A stretch of DNA of 64,000 nucleotides from Tretioscincus oriximinensis (GCA_022410635.1 JAJVDF010000429.1:1005299-1069298); one strand, 5' to 3'; positions 10,319 through 20,235 are shown, numbered from the stretch's first letter. Translations and numbers: made by a program. The notes: generated by a model not told the origin, from the letters alone.

Positions 10319-10535
10319 CAGACATAAGACCATCTGAAGAGCCCTGCTGAATGGGGCCAGAGCCCATCTAGCCCAGCCTCCTGCCCCACAGAGTCTCACC
10401 AATTGCACCTGAATTGCCTCAAGCAGGAGAGGGCAAAACATGCAGGTTCTCAACTCCCTGAAAATGGTACTTCAGGAATCCTGCCTGTTGCTCCATACCA
10501 GAGGCAGGATCAAGAGATCTGTCCTAGTAAAGTGG
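10319..10535 (-). mobile_element. CR1-b 3' end fragment
   Basis: GAATGGGGCCAGAGCC, CAATTGCACCTGAATTGCC and CTGCCTGTTGCTCCAT are the reversed 3' UTR of the GAATGGGGCC subfamily of CR1-b. Confidence 0.85.
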
Positions 10536-11230
10536 TGGGATCACAAGAGGGTGTGGCCAGGTTGAGAAGGGTTGTACTCTAAATATTTGGGGTCGAAGTC
10601 ATTTATGGCCTTATAAGTCAATGCTAATATTTGAACTGGGCTTGATAGCGAATGGCCAGCAGTTTCTTTTAGGACCAGGGTACATCCAGCCATCCTGCAC
10701 GAGCAGCAGCTTCTAACTCATCTTCAAGAGGATCCCCATGCAGTTGATTTCCATATTGATTTTTCATGAAAAACGGTAGCACCAGAGTAGGAAACCCTCC
10801 TTGCCATTTTCTATCAACCAGAGCTAAATGGAAACCAGAAGGCATGTAAGAAGTCCTTTGAGAGCCCTTATTACTGAAAGGTGTAGTGGCAATGGGCCTT
10901 CCAGGTACAGATGAGTGGACAGAGTCAGTGTCCATCCCCTGAAGCGGTGATGATAGGCTGATTGGCCACCAGAAATGCCGCCTCCAAAATGGTGGCACCC
11001 ACACTGGAGTGTTCCATGTGGGCCAGGCCACCTCCAACTGCTCTGAACCACCACAGCCCCATGTCATCCACATGGCCCAATCCACAAGAACTCTGCATCA
11101 CACTATTGCAAGCAACCACAGGTGGCTCAGCCCAAGCCAACGGGTTCCTGCACTGACCGTGCCACCCACACACTGCTGCCTGGCTAGCAGCCCTTTGTAT
11201 TCCTAGTGGCAAAGGGCCTAATTCCACTTG
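10536..11230. other. No gene recognised; possible old repeat at left
   Basis: The block around 10590-10680 (GCCTTATAAGTCAATGC, GAACTGGGCTTGATAGCG) looks like an old interspersed repeat that I cannot place. The rest has four overlapping short frames and no recognisable domain. Confidence 0.35.
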
Positions 11231-11239
11231 TTCAGTCTA

Positions 11240-11690
11240 AGGGAGCTTCCTCACAACATGGTTTGCCTCACTCTTCTAAAACACATTTGTTACCTGCCCC
11301 TACCTACCTTAAAGTTTCCACATTGTTCCACGCTGCTTAGCAATCTCATCCCATGATGAGTCCCATAAGGCATTGCTACGCTTGCATTACAACAATCCCC
11401 AGCATTCTCTGCGAGCCAAGAGCCAATGAACTTCGATATGTCACCCCAAGTCTCAGGAAATTTGTCAAGTTCACATTGCTGAATGTGCCCGCAAAGCGTT
11501 CACTGGGACTTTACAAAATGGCCGCTGTTGAATTGCACAAATTGCTGTGGTCAGAAATTCTGTGACATTGGACCATTTTAGCAAGTGGATCGCTGAATAT
11601 GCCTGACCTTGTGCGGCAGACTGAAAGTGAAGTTGCGCCAACCTGGTAGAATTCATGAGTAGGGGTACACCCTGAATCACATTTTCCTTT
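11240..11690 (+). repeat. Repeat X, second plus copy
   Basis: CATTACAACAATCCCCAGC, GAGCCAAGAGCCAATG and AAGTGGATCGCTGAATATGC match the copies at 8180 and 20060. Overlapping ORFs on both strands are incidental. Confidence 0.7.
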
Positions 11691-11711
11691 CTAGGACTAC
11701 AGTAAATGTTA

Positions 11712-11925
11712 GCAAGGGGTCTCATAGCACTTTAGAAACTAACAAGCAAAAAAATGCATGCGCATGTGTAGACAGGCCTGCTTCTTCAGCTGCATTTGTA
11801 GACTTGTCTAGAAAGGATCATCCTGCTTAACTCTTTCTTATTCATCTCTAAAATGCTATAAGACCCCCTTCCTAGATATTCTGGGCCCAGACTAACATGG
11901 CTATTTCTCAGAAATCCTCATAAAC
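11712..11925 (-). repeat. CGAAAGC-type module pair, diverged
   Basis: CAAGGGGTCTCATAGCAC, TTTAGAAACTAACAAG and GACAGGCCTGCTTCTTCAG make one reversed module. Then come CTATAAGACCCCCTTCCTAG and GACTAACATGGCTATTTCTC. It directly follows repeat X. Confidence 0.5.
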
Positions 11926-11929
11926 GCTG

Positions 11930-12735
11930 TGCTGTAGGCCACACATGGAAATCGGTTCCCCTGAAGCTGTGCACACGTCTACTAACCCAAGAATTATTAG
12001 AATGATTCAAAAATGTTACATGAAATTAGCAATACCTTCCTTCTCAGCTTCAAATAACAGCCCAAGCCAGACACTGTTAGTGCAAAAAAACATGTTAATA
12101 GTTGGTTTGATACAGAAGAAAGGCAGCAATAATATTGAGAGAAGCCTATGTGAAGTAGTGAACCGGAATGAGAAATTGATGCCTTATTTATTACATAGCA
12201 ATAACTGCTATATTATACCGGAAGAAAAATGACAATCCATCCCTGCATGATCTGTGGANGGATGTTGCCGTTGACAAAAGATGTTATTGATAGCCATGAT
12301 AAAGTTCTAAACACTGAGCGATGAAAACCCCAACAGCAATACTAAAAAATGGTGGCGCGGAAGTGGAAAATTATGGGAAATGTTAGGGAGGTTTCATCTC
12401 AGTACCTCTGGCTCATTATGCTACCAGAGAAATGTAAAATACATAGACTAGATAAATGCCTTATTAAGCCTTTCATTGCTTTGCTCTGAATACTTGGAGA
12501 TGTACTTGAATAATGAAAAAATATAGAAACGTTTTTATCATATAGTGCAGGCTGCAGTAGGTAGCACTGATAAACCATTGGGTTATTTGCAGAACAGACG
12601 AGCATGGAACCTTACAGAAGTTTCACTGATGGNAACACTATTGTGCTCCTTTTTAACTGACATAATATGCAAGCATCTAAAAGAAATTGAACTTTGAAAT
12701 AACAAGCAATTTGTTCCAGTGTGTCTTTTAAAACA
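11930..12735. other. No gene recognised
   Basis: AT-rich, apparently unique sequence; the 95-codon frame at 11945-12232 has no known motif. Confidence 0.45.
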
Positions 12736-13060
12736 GCTTAGGGGGCGTTCACACGATTATTTTATGCCTCAGTTATAGCGACATTATGAAGGTTGTGTCA
12801 CACGTGTTAAGCGTGGACCAGTAAAACTTCCGCAATAAAGGCCATTTATTCCACAATAAACTATTGCTCAGATAATCAGGAATAATAGGGGAGAACGTCC
12901 GAAACCTCGCAGCCAACCTCTGTCATCTCATAGCCAATCCCCTTCATCTCCAGTGTGAACAAAAATAGTGTGAGAGACAGGAGGGGAGAGATGACAGGAG
13001 GAAACGCCTCCCTTTTGCTTCGGCAGGGAAATCTGCCCGCCTTTTCGCCCAGCCAGCCTT

Positions 13061-13560
13061 CCGTCTGCTTTTGGAGGGTTCCTGCCTGAAGATCAGGTCT
13101 GAGAAATGAAGGGGAACATCGACAGACGTCCTGTCAACCTCCCCACTTCCTCCTCAGCAGCCCCCCAAAGCAGGAAGCCTCCANAAGCACACGGAGGGTT
13201 GGCTGGCCCCATCCATATGGAGCCTGGGCTAAACAGGAAAAAGCAAGCAGCTGAGTATGGATGGGGCCGGCAGACCTCCGTCTGCTTTTAGAGAGTTCCT
13301 GCCTGGAGATCGGGTCTGAGAAAGGAAGGGGAACAGGTACAGACATCCTGCCAACCTCCCCACCTCCTCCTCAGCAGCCCCCCAAAGCAGGAAAACCTCC
13401 CAAAAAACAACAAGGGCTGGCTTGCCCCATCCATACAGAGCCTTGGTTGGACAGGAAAAAGCAAATGGCTGCCTTCTGCCCAGGCTCCGTATGGATGGGG
13501 CCAGCAGACCTCCGTTTGCTTTTGGAGGGTTTCTGCTGTGGGGGGCATCTGAGGAGGATG
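13061..13560 (+). repeat. Imperfect tandem repeat inside H1
   Basis: The block CCGTCTGCTTTTGGAGGGTT starts at 13061, and diverged copies start at about 13278 and 13512, so units are roughly 217 and 234 bases. Within units, CCCCATCCATA is followed by its complement TATGGATGGGG, so each unit is itself partly palindromic. Confidence 0.75.
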
Positions 13561-13608
13561 TGGGGAGATTGACGGGACGTGGAGGGCTGGCTGGACAGGA
13601 AACCGCTT

Positions 13609-13734
13609 CTCGTGACACACAGCCGGCTCTGCTGCATTGCTTCAGCTTTGCCCTCCTTCCAGCCATATCTGTTGGGCTGGTTTGAAGAAGGGCACAGCCG
13701 AAGCAATGCGGCAGAGCCGGCTGTGTGGCACGAG
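13609..13734. repeat. Long near-perfect hairpin inside H1
   Basis: The arm at 13609-13658 pairs with 13685-13734; about 50 bases each, 26-base loop, few mismatches. Key blocks are CACAGCCGGCTCTGC and its complement GCAGAGCCGGCTGTG. Confidence 0.85.
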
Positions 13735-13952
13735 AATTCANGTATACGTGTGAACAGGACACGCCATTGTATATTTTGGAATATAGCTTCGTGGTGTGAA
13801 GGGATAGGCATTTGCTACATTCCAGAATATAAGTTTATTCCGGTTTTTAGCTCATCATGTGAACGCACCCTTAGCGTTTAGTCTTAACTTCATGACAGAA
13901 ACATTAAAAAACACATGAGCAGCAGTTTGGTGACTGGTTGAATTTGAAAAAT

Positions 13953-14002
13953 CATAGAATCTGAGTTGGAAGGGACTTCCAGGGTCATTTTCCTTCTAGA
14001 AG
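13953..14002 (-). mobile_element. CR1-a, 3' end segment (part 1 of split copy)
   Basis: AAATCATAGAATCTGAG, TTGGAAGGGACTTCCAGGG is the reversed CR1-a terminus. The rest of the same copy resumes at 14288 after an insertion. Confidence 0.8.
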
Positions 14003-14287
14003 AGGAGGGGGGAGCTAGCAGTCTGGTTAGCTTTAAGACAGGATTAGAGAAGATCATGAAAATCAAGGTGATAAATAGATACTAGGATGGATCTCTTGAT
14101 CCTGCCTCTGGGATGGAGCAACTGGCAGGATTCCTGAAATACCATTTGCAGGGAGTCAAGAACATGTGAGAGTTAGGGCATCGTCTGTTTCAGACTGCCC
14201 AGGGGCAATTGGTGNTCTTCTGTGTGAGACAGAAGTCTGNACTGGATTGGTTCTGGCTTGATTCAACAGAGCTCCTCTTATATTCTT
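14003..14287 (+). mobile_element. CR1-b 3' end inserted in CR1-a
   Basis: GGATAGCTTTAAGACAGG-like start, GGATGGAGCAACTGGCAGG and ATACCATTTGCAGGGAG, ending TCTTATATTCTTATGGGG: a CR1-b 3' UTR in plus orientation. It sits exactly where the surrounding minus-strand CR1-a is interrupted. Confidence 0.85.
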
Positions 14288-14740
14288 ATGGGGTCCAACT
14301 CCCAGAGCAATACTGGTCCCCCTGAACCTTCCCAGACAGATGGCTGCCCAGATAGTGAAGAATTCCAGTGAAGGAGTAATCACCATCTTCTATGGCTGCC
14401 TGGTCCATTGGTTGATCATCCTTCCTATCATAAAGTTTCTTCTGATAGCTACTTCCTTGCAGTTTCATCCCATTGTTTCTTGTCCTTGTATGTGCCAATG
14501 AGAACAAAATTGATCTCTCTGCTCCATGGCAGCCCTTTGGGTAGTTGTAGGTAGCTATCTGCTCTCCTTTCAGTCTTCTCTTTTGCAGACTAAACCTCCC
14601 TATAAGTGTTCCTCATAGAATTGGTTTCCAGACTACTCACCATCTTTGAGACTTTTCATTGGATTTCCTCTATTTTGCCAATGTCCTTTTGAAAAGGAGT
14701 GTCCATAATTGAACTTTGTTAAATGTTGTACAAATTATAA
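14288..14740 (-). mobile_element. CR1-a, main segment (part 2 of split copy)
   Basis: CCCAGACAGATGGCTGCCC and CAGTTTCATCCCATTG are reversed CR1-a 3' UTR and ORF2 end. The minus-strand frame 14286-14507 holds LAHTRTRNNGMKLQG, the CR1 ORF2 C-terminal signature, then decays. Truncated near 14740. Confidence 0.85.
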
Positions 14741-15985
14741 ACATGCTATTGAAATCAAAATGTTATCAGGTTTATACGTAGCAGTATCTTATGAATGGTG
14801 CTTTCTCCAAATTAAGTTTGACACTTTGATCCAGGAATTGTTTCAAAGTGCTTATTGTAGGATGCTGTGAATGACCCAACCTGCATCCTTCTACCTTCCT
14901 CTACCCCTGAGATATGGTTATTCCCTAGAGAAAATTTTTCTTATCAGAAAATGACAATACTAACGCAAAATCCATCCCAATAAATTGCTTTGTGTCTGAA
15001 TAGGGGATGTGAACATGGCTATTATCAACATCCAGAGCTTCTACAGGTTTTTGAAATGTCAAATTTGAAACTTAAAGTTATAAAGTTTGGATATTTAAAT
15101 ACCCAACCTTTGGGTTAACACTGAAGTTCATTTGTGAGAACAGCCTCTTTAGAGCGTATTGGTTTTATGTTAGAATAAGAGAAAGAGGAGATAAAGATTA
15201 CTGAGTGAAAGAATTACAGATAATTAAGTGCTGAGCTCCCCCGTATTCAGAAAGATATGACATAGTTATTTTAAGAACACAGTAATGATCGGAAATAAAC
15301 TTTTAATAGTGTTAGTCCAAATGCCATTTTTTTTCCCCGAGAGTGGAAAATTCAGCAATATGCGCCACGAGAACATTTTCTGCCGAAATCAAGTATTATT
15401 GCTAAAAATACATGGTTCTTGTAAAAATGGAAACGAACATGAGGATGGTTTGTCCCAAATTAGTACAACAGATTGAACAAGCAAATAAAATCTGGAGGAA
15501 TCTGTGCTTCAAATTATAGATGCAAAAACTCTGAACAAATTCCTAGAAGGATGGCAATTTTGCTTTCAAAAAGTTGGACCCTCTGCCTTATATCTTCCGA
15601 AAGGAGTTTGATCTTTGGAGAGAAAAGACGTCACTGTTTTGTGACTTCACCTCGTTTTTATCTAGATTGCATTCAAGTATAAATCTACTGACAGTTTAAT
15701 GGTGATGCAAAAATGGTTTACAGGCAAACCATGGTTTCTCTGTTTCTTTTTTTAATAAATTATCTTATATACCTCTGAAATAATGCCTCCTGTCACTCTT
15801 CTCCTGAACTGGATAGATTTCTTTTGCAGTATCTATAGAGCACCTCTTTATTCTGATATTAAATTATAATCTNCTGTATCAGTTCCACAGTTCTAATCGC
15901 CTCATCCTTTACTTTAACGGTATATTCTACATTTTGCCATTCTGTCTGGTCTTGAAAGAAAGATTTTCTGTCCATGTGACACATT
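14741..15985. other. No gene recognised; largely unique
   Basis: AT-rich sequence without named repeats. Short frames at 15285-15682 have no known motif. Confidence 0.45.
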
Positions 15986-15987
15986 TG

Positions 15988-16150
15988 CTGGTGATCAAGA
16001 GGAAGTCCACTTGCCCCTCCTCCCAAGTGCTATTGGGTAGTTTGCTGTCAATCTCAGACTCCTTCACCTCTCACCCTAACCCTTTCTCACCAGAACTATC
16101 CACACATCACAATAAACCTCAATAAACCTACACAATAGTGTTAATTTTCA
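15988..16150 (+). repeat. Unclassified dispersed repeat (pair with 28405-28545)
   Basis: CAAGAGGAAGTCCAC, CCTCCTCCCAAGTGCTATTG and TTTGCTGTCAATCTCAG align with the copy at 28405. Both end near AATAAA-type signals (CAATAAACC). Could be an LTR or SINE fragment; not assigned. Confidence 0.45.
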
Positions 16151-16740
16151 CAATAAACCTACACGGTAATTCAACCGCTGATTTCCCTCCTAAACCAAGA
16201 CCTCCTCCAGACAATCTGGAACAGCCCAGTTGCCTATCCGTCCTCAGCTTTCTGCTTCACCATAGTGACGCATCCACGGGGAACTATTCTCCATTGCATG
16301 TCCGAGAACTCATGTGCATCGTCTCCCGATTGANGGCTTCTTCTCTTCCCCTCATATATCTGAGCTCCAGTGCGCAAGTCTTGCTTTGAATCCCAGCCAA
16401 GTGTGCAGACCATGTCTCAAATCCTGCTGATTCCTCACCCGTTCCCATGTCTGTGCACCAACTGGGGGAAAGGGAAGCCCACCCCGATAGCAGCTTGTGA
16501 CTACTGTCAAGAAAACCTGGGGCAACTAAGGTTTTAGCAAATGGATCAGTAAAACTCTGCGAGTACATGAGGCAGAATCTTCCTGAATCTTCCCCCCTTA
16601 TCTGGGGGACTGGAAATACTTTATTACATTGGCTCTAAATCCTGATAGCTTCCAGTTTACATAACAAAATCTGGTGAGGAAAATACAACAGAAATTTGAC
16701 TTTCAAGTGGATTATTGACCCTGTGTGGGTGCAGCAATGC
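16151..16740. other. No gene recognised
   Basis: Mixed sequence; antisense-overlapping short frames only. Confidence 0.4.
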
Positions 16741-16744
16741 CTCA

Positions 16745-17049
16745 GTGGCACAAATGGCTCAGTGGCCTAAGTGCCATTCTTTCACCTGAGAGATGGGGTT
16801 TGGAGGCTCTATGTTGGACATGGGGAGGGCTGAGTGCCTTCTACTAGCCTGCAGCCCTAACCAACACAGCTATCTGAAAGCAAGAATTGCAAGAAATTGC
16901 AACAGACAGCAACTAAGATAAATGGGAACCACNGCAGAGTAGTGGGGAAGATAGAATGTAAGCCTTCAGGTGAAAATAACCCTGTAAGCCACTTTGAGTC
17001 CCCTTGGGTGAGAGAAGCTGTGTATAAAAAACAAGTTCTTCTTCTTCTT
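16745..17049 (+). mobile_element. SINE-T copy (first of tandem pair)
   Basis: Head with GGCTCAGTGGCCTAAG, then GAGATGGGGTTTGGAGG, GGGAAGATAGAATGTAAGC and GCCACTTTGAGTCCCCTTGG, with the short tail TTCTTCTTCTTC at 17036-17047. Confidence 0.85.
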
Positions 17050-17275
17050 GGCTCTGTCACTAAGGAGATGGCCTTTCACCTGGGAGATGGGGTTTCGAAG
17101 CCCTGTGACATACATGGGGAGGGGTTAGTGCCTTCCCCTAGCATGCAGCTTTAGCCAACTCAGCTATTTGAAAGAGATGCAAATTTGTAATTGCATTTCA
17201 ATTAGATAATCTGGTGGGGAAGATAGAATAAGATGTCAGCCTTCTGGCAAAAATTAACCCTGTAAGAAGAAGAGG
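17050..17275 (+). mobile_element. SINE-T copy (second of tandem pair)
   Basis: Starts directly after the tail of the first: CTAAGGAGATGGCC, GGGGTTTCGAAGCCCTGTG (good B-box-like core TTCGAAGCC), GGGGAAGATAGAATAAG. It stops within the ACCCTGTAAG block, then AGAAGAGGAAGAGG; the 3' end is lost. Confidence 0.8.
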
Positions 17276-17469
17276 AAGAGGAAGATTTACTTACTACCAC
17301 CTTCCTGATGAGTTATTTCAGGCTTTTCAAAGTGTAACAGAGCAGCAAAATTCATCTGACAACTTAGTTTATAGTAAAGTAGTGGAATTAGCCTATTGTG
17401 TTATGTTAATGCTCCCCCTTGCTCCCATGTGTAACTCTGTCTGCTCCCTGCATTGCCACTTATTTGTTT

Positions 17470-17582
17470 GTCCTTCTTTCGTTTTCTTTTTCTTTTTTCC
17501 TTCTTACTTACTTTCCCTGTTTCTTTTTTCTCCTTTTTTTCATCCATTCTTTCCTTTATTCTTCTTCTTCTTTCCAATACTG
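17470..17582 (+). repeat. Pyrimidine-rich tract
   Basis: Mostly T and C (CTTT/TTCT). It generates false Phe/Leu ORFs. Confidence 0.8.
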
Positions 17583-17666
17583 GTCNCAGCACTGAGCCCT
17601 GGGATATTCCACATCTCTCACCTCTTTCCACCTCTGTTTTCTGTCTTTTAGCCGGTTTCCAACCCA

Positions 17667-17768
17667 GGGCTTGGGGCTTTGACTGCCTCCAGAGACCCAA
17701 GCTCTGGAGGCTGCCAAAGTTCCAAGCCCTGTCATTGGGTCTCTGGAGGCAGTCAAAGCCCCAAGCCC
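17667..17768. repeat. Perfect 34-bp inverted repeat
   Basis: 17667-17700 is the exact reverse complement of 17735-17768; the loop is 34 bases (17701-17734). The arm includes CTTTGACTGCCTCCAGAGAC. The loop holds a third, diverged copy of the same word (CTCTGGAGGCTGCC). Confidence 0.9.
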
Positions 17769-17769
17769 A

Positions 17770-18340
17770 AGTTAGACTCTGTCGTACACATTTTATTATA
17801 TGTACAGATAATTACTCCTACTCTGTTCCTTTCTTACAAGAGAATGAAACCCATTTTTAGAAATGGGCAAAACTATCAATCTGCTCTTGAGGCTGTTGGA
17901 AAGGACTTGTAACATTTTTTGAAAGGGCTGCAGGTCACTGGGGATGTGCAATAATAATTAAAAAACGCAGCAGTGAGAGAAGTTATCTGGTATTTGCATA
18001 ACTCTGATCAATTTTAAAAACTTCCTCTGTACATTTGATGGTAAGGTCAATAACAGCAATGTCATTAGAACACTCTTGAAGACAAACGGCTTCCCAAGGA
18101 CTTCCCAATAGTGCAATACAAATTAGATTACAATCCATTATTGAGTGTTTCACTAAGGCATTACAAAACAAGTTCACCAGATAAAAGTGTTTTTATCATG
18201 TCTATTTTCCAGCAAACGTAACAGTCTCTCTTGCTCGCTCTGTTTAGTCACTGCTTTACATTTAAACGTGGCAACGGCATTCCCTTCGTCCTTTGGAAAG
18301 ACTAAGCAGCGTTTCATTACTTAGTCCTGTTTACCTCTCT
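17770..18340. other. No gene recognised
   Basis: Mixed, apparently unique sequence. Confidence 0.45.
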
Positions 18341-18342
18341 CA

Positions 18343-18489
18343 GGCCCTGTCCCCACTGAGCCTTATTCTGAGTTATATCTCGGTACAGAGCTTGGTCATC
18401 CACATGCCAGTGTAGGCTGTGGCAGGCGCCATTCGGCACATTCCTATTCTGAGACATAGCCAAGAAGAAGGCTCAGTGGGGACAGGGCC
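18343..18489. mobile_element. MITE-G, best copy
   Basis: Perfect 21-bp terminal inverted repeats beginning GGCCCTGTCCCCACTGAGCC (18343-18363 and complement at 18469-18489). Homology of the arms continues inwards (CTTATTCTGAGTTATATCTC against GAGACATAGCC). No coding capacity; a typical palindromic MITE. Target duplication not clear. Confidence 0.85.
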
Positions 18490-18659
18490 ACAAGGACCTA
18501 TAGTATTGTAATATGTAGTATTACAGTAGTATTTTCTTTTTTGATTTTTATCAGGCTTAAGTTGCCCTAACCTGACACCAGGTCTTGTAAATACTTGCCT
18601 ACCACATACAGTAGCGTTCAAAGAAAAAGCTGTGTCATTTGGGGTCTAAATGATCCACT

Positions 18660-18892
18660 AAGGGTATNANTGGATACTAGGAGAGTTGTCTGGATGTTGG
18701 CTCCCGGATGGAGCAACAGGCAGGACTCTTGAAATAACATTTGCAGGGAGTCATGAGCAGGTGCATATTTTGCTTTCCTCTGTTCGGACTACCCAGGTGC
18801 ATCTGGTGGGCCTCTGGGTGACACAGAATGCTGGACTTGATGGGCTGTGGCCTGATCCAGGATGGCTCTTCTGATGTTCTTATGTTCTTAAT
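18660..18892 (+). mobile_element. CR1-b 3' end
   Basis: GGATGGAGCAACAGGCAGG, TTTGCTTTCCTCTGTTCGG, CTGGACTTGATGGGCTGTGG, and tail GATGTTCTTATGTTCTTA. An in-frame 62-codon ORF (18686-18874) recurs in other CR1-b copies. Confidence 0.9.
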
Positions 18893-19070
18893 AAGAGCTC
18901 TTAAAGTCTACCATGTAAAAGAAAGGCTGCAGGAGCTTTCTNGGACAGGCCTACATTTTCAGATGCTATGGAGCGTTTGCAACAGCATCTCATAGCTCCT
19001 TAGAGAAAGAGAAGAAGAAAAGTAGGCCGGGTGGAGATTTTCTAGACAGCTGTACTTCTTCTCATTCTAT
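18893..19070 (-). repeat. CGAAAGC-type module, foldback remnants
   Basis: GGAGCTTTCT.GGACAGGCC, TTTCAGATGCTATGG, ATCTCATAGCTCCTTAGAG and AAGAAGAAAAGTAGGCC repeat module words in both orientations. It flanks the TIR element at 19075. Confidence 0.45.
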
Positions 19071-19074
19071 GGGT

Positions 19075-19429
19075 GCAGATGCACTGGGGCATTAATGCGA
19101 GGTGGAGAACAGAATTTTCCACTTCGTCTTGAAAGTGAACTGAGGGCGTAAGATAAAGGAAATCCTCGCCTCATTTCGAACGCTCATCCCCATTCCCTTG
19201 TCCCTTTCCCCTTGCCTGCCTTGCCTCCCGATTCCCCAGCCTCGTTCTCGAAGTTCTCTTAATGCGCATTTCAAAACAGAATGGCGAGGACGCAAAATCG
19301 CCACGTGCTGCGCAGCTGAAAGTGGCGATGAGCATTTAGATTGACACGGGAGTACTTGGGAGACCGTTTTTACAGGAACGCAATGCGAACGGTCGGCTCC
19401 TGCTTCGCGTTAAGCCCAAGTGCGTCTGC
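19075..19429. mobile_element. CpG-containing TIR element, unclassified
   Basis: The left end GCAGATGCACTGGGGCATTA (19075 on) matches the reverse complement of the right end (GCAGACGCACTTGGGCTTAA, 19405-19429) with few changes over about 25 bases. The interior is CpG-rich compared with its surroundings and has no transposase. A target duplication is not evident. Confidence 0.6.
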
Positions 19430-19440
19430 AGCATTATGAG

Positions 19441-19545
19441 TTCTAGCAAAGGGGTCTTGCAGCTCCTTAGAGACTAACAAGAAAATGGAAGACAGCAAGA
19501 GCTTTCCAGGACAGGTCTGCTTCTTCAGATGCTACGGAATCCAGC
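19441..19545 (-). repeat. CGAAAGC-type module
   Basis: CAAAGGGGTCTTGCAGCTCC, TTAGAGACTAACAAG, GAGCTTTCCAGGACAGG and TGCTTCTTCAGATGCTACGG: the most complete reversed module, matching 11712 and 27485. Confidence 0.6.
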
Positions 19546-19624
19546 AAGCAGGTCTCACTGCACCTGAGAGATACACAAGGAAAAGCTTGGGGTTAGAGAG
19601 GGAAAAGGTAGAGTGCATGGAAGG

Positions 19625-20045
19625 CGAGCAGATCTTTTGTTTATATATTTTTATTTTATACATAAAAACCCCAAAACAGTAGTATTCATAATAATCAACC
19701 ATATTATCCAATATTAAACATAATATTAAACATAAATCTTGACAAACCCATAACCNACCCACTCATTCCAAAAAAAGGACTATAACCATTTGTACAACAG
19801 AGGAAACACTTGCAATTCCACATTTTCCCACTGTGATCCAGATCTTCTGCCAGGTGTGCATCTTGTAACTTTTTCCCATTTTTGTTTAATTGCGAAACCA
19901 TGATATTGGTCCAAAAAACTTTTATCCATGATAAATCATTTTTCAAATGTCCAGGATATTTTCCTTCCCATAATGACATCAATAATTGCCCAAAATTTTC
20001 TGACCTCTGGACAGTGCCACCCCACGTATGGGCATAGCTTCTAAT
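19625..20045 (-). mobile_element. L1-type 3' end, 5'-truncated
   Basis: A-rich 3' end (T/A-rich on plus, 19625-19670). The minus-strand frame 19704-20048 reads like the last part of L1 ORF2 (HTWGGTVQRSENF..., SLWEGKYPGHLKNDL) and is rich in Trp and Lys as L1 C-termini are. Broken and short. Confidence 0.6.
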
Positions 20046-20059
20046 CATTAGCTAGCAGG

Positions 20060-20235
20060 TCTTTAGAGGTGTCTGCTATGCAATCAGGCAAATGGCGTCA
20101 GCTGGAAAAACGGTGCCCAGGGGCGTTTTCAGCGAGTGGATCGCTGAACCTGCGTGAACTTTCAGCCTTATGTCGGTGCCATTGTGATAAGAATCCTTCA
20201 TGGGGAGGCAGCTGAAGATTTCACATGCAGTCAGT
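20060..20235 (+). repeat. Repeat X, right half
   Basis: GAGTGGATCGCTGAACCTGC and GAATCCTTCATGGGGAGGC match the right half of the 8180 copy. Confidence 0.65.

Larger units (their letters stand above)
12741..13870 (+). mobile_element. Harbinger-like non-autonomous DNA transposon (H1)
   Basis: The left end GGGGGCGTTCACACGAT and the right end, read in reverse complement as GGGTGCGTTCACATGAT, form terminal inverted repeats with two mismatches. TTA flanks both sides (12738-12740 and 13871-13873). A 3-bp TWA target duplication with such ends is the known signature of PIF/Harbinger elements. Outer parts match a second copy at 34449-34880 on the opposite strand. The interior 13020-13735 is GC-rich, repetitive and absent from that copy. 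No transposase frame is visible; overlapping 100-177-codon ORFs on both strands come from the repeats. Confidence 0.75.

Noticed and set aside
10925..11227. Candidate exon from overlapping ORFs in three frames
   Set aside because: Sense and antisense frames are equally open and none resembles a known protein; composition alone explains it.
13229..13811. 177- and 146-codon minus-strand ORFs
   Set aside because: They lie in tandem and inverted repeats inside a DNA transposon, with comparable ORFs on the other strand; no transposase motif.
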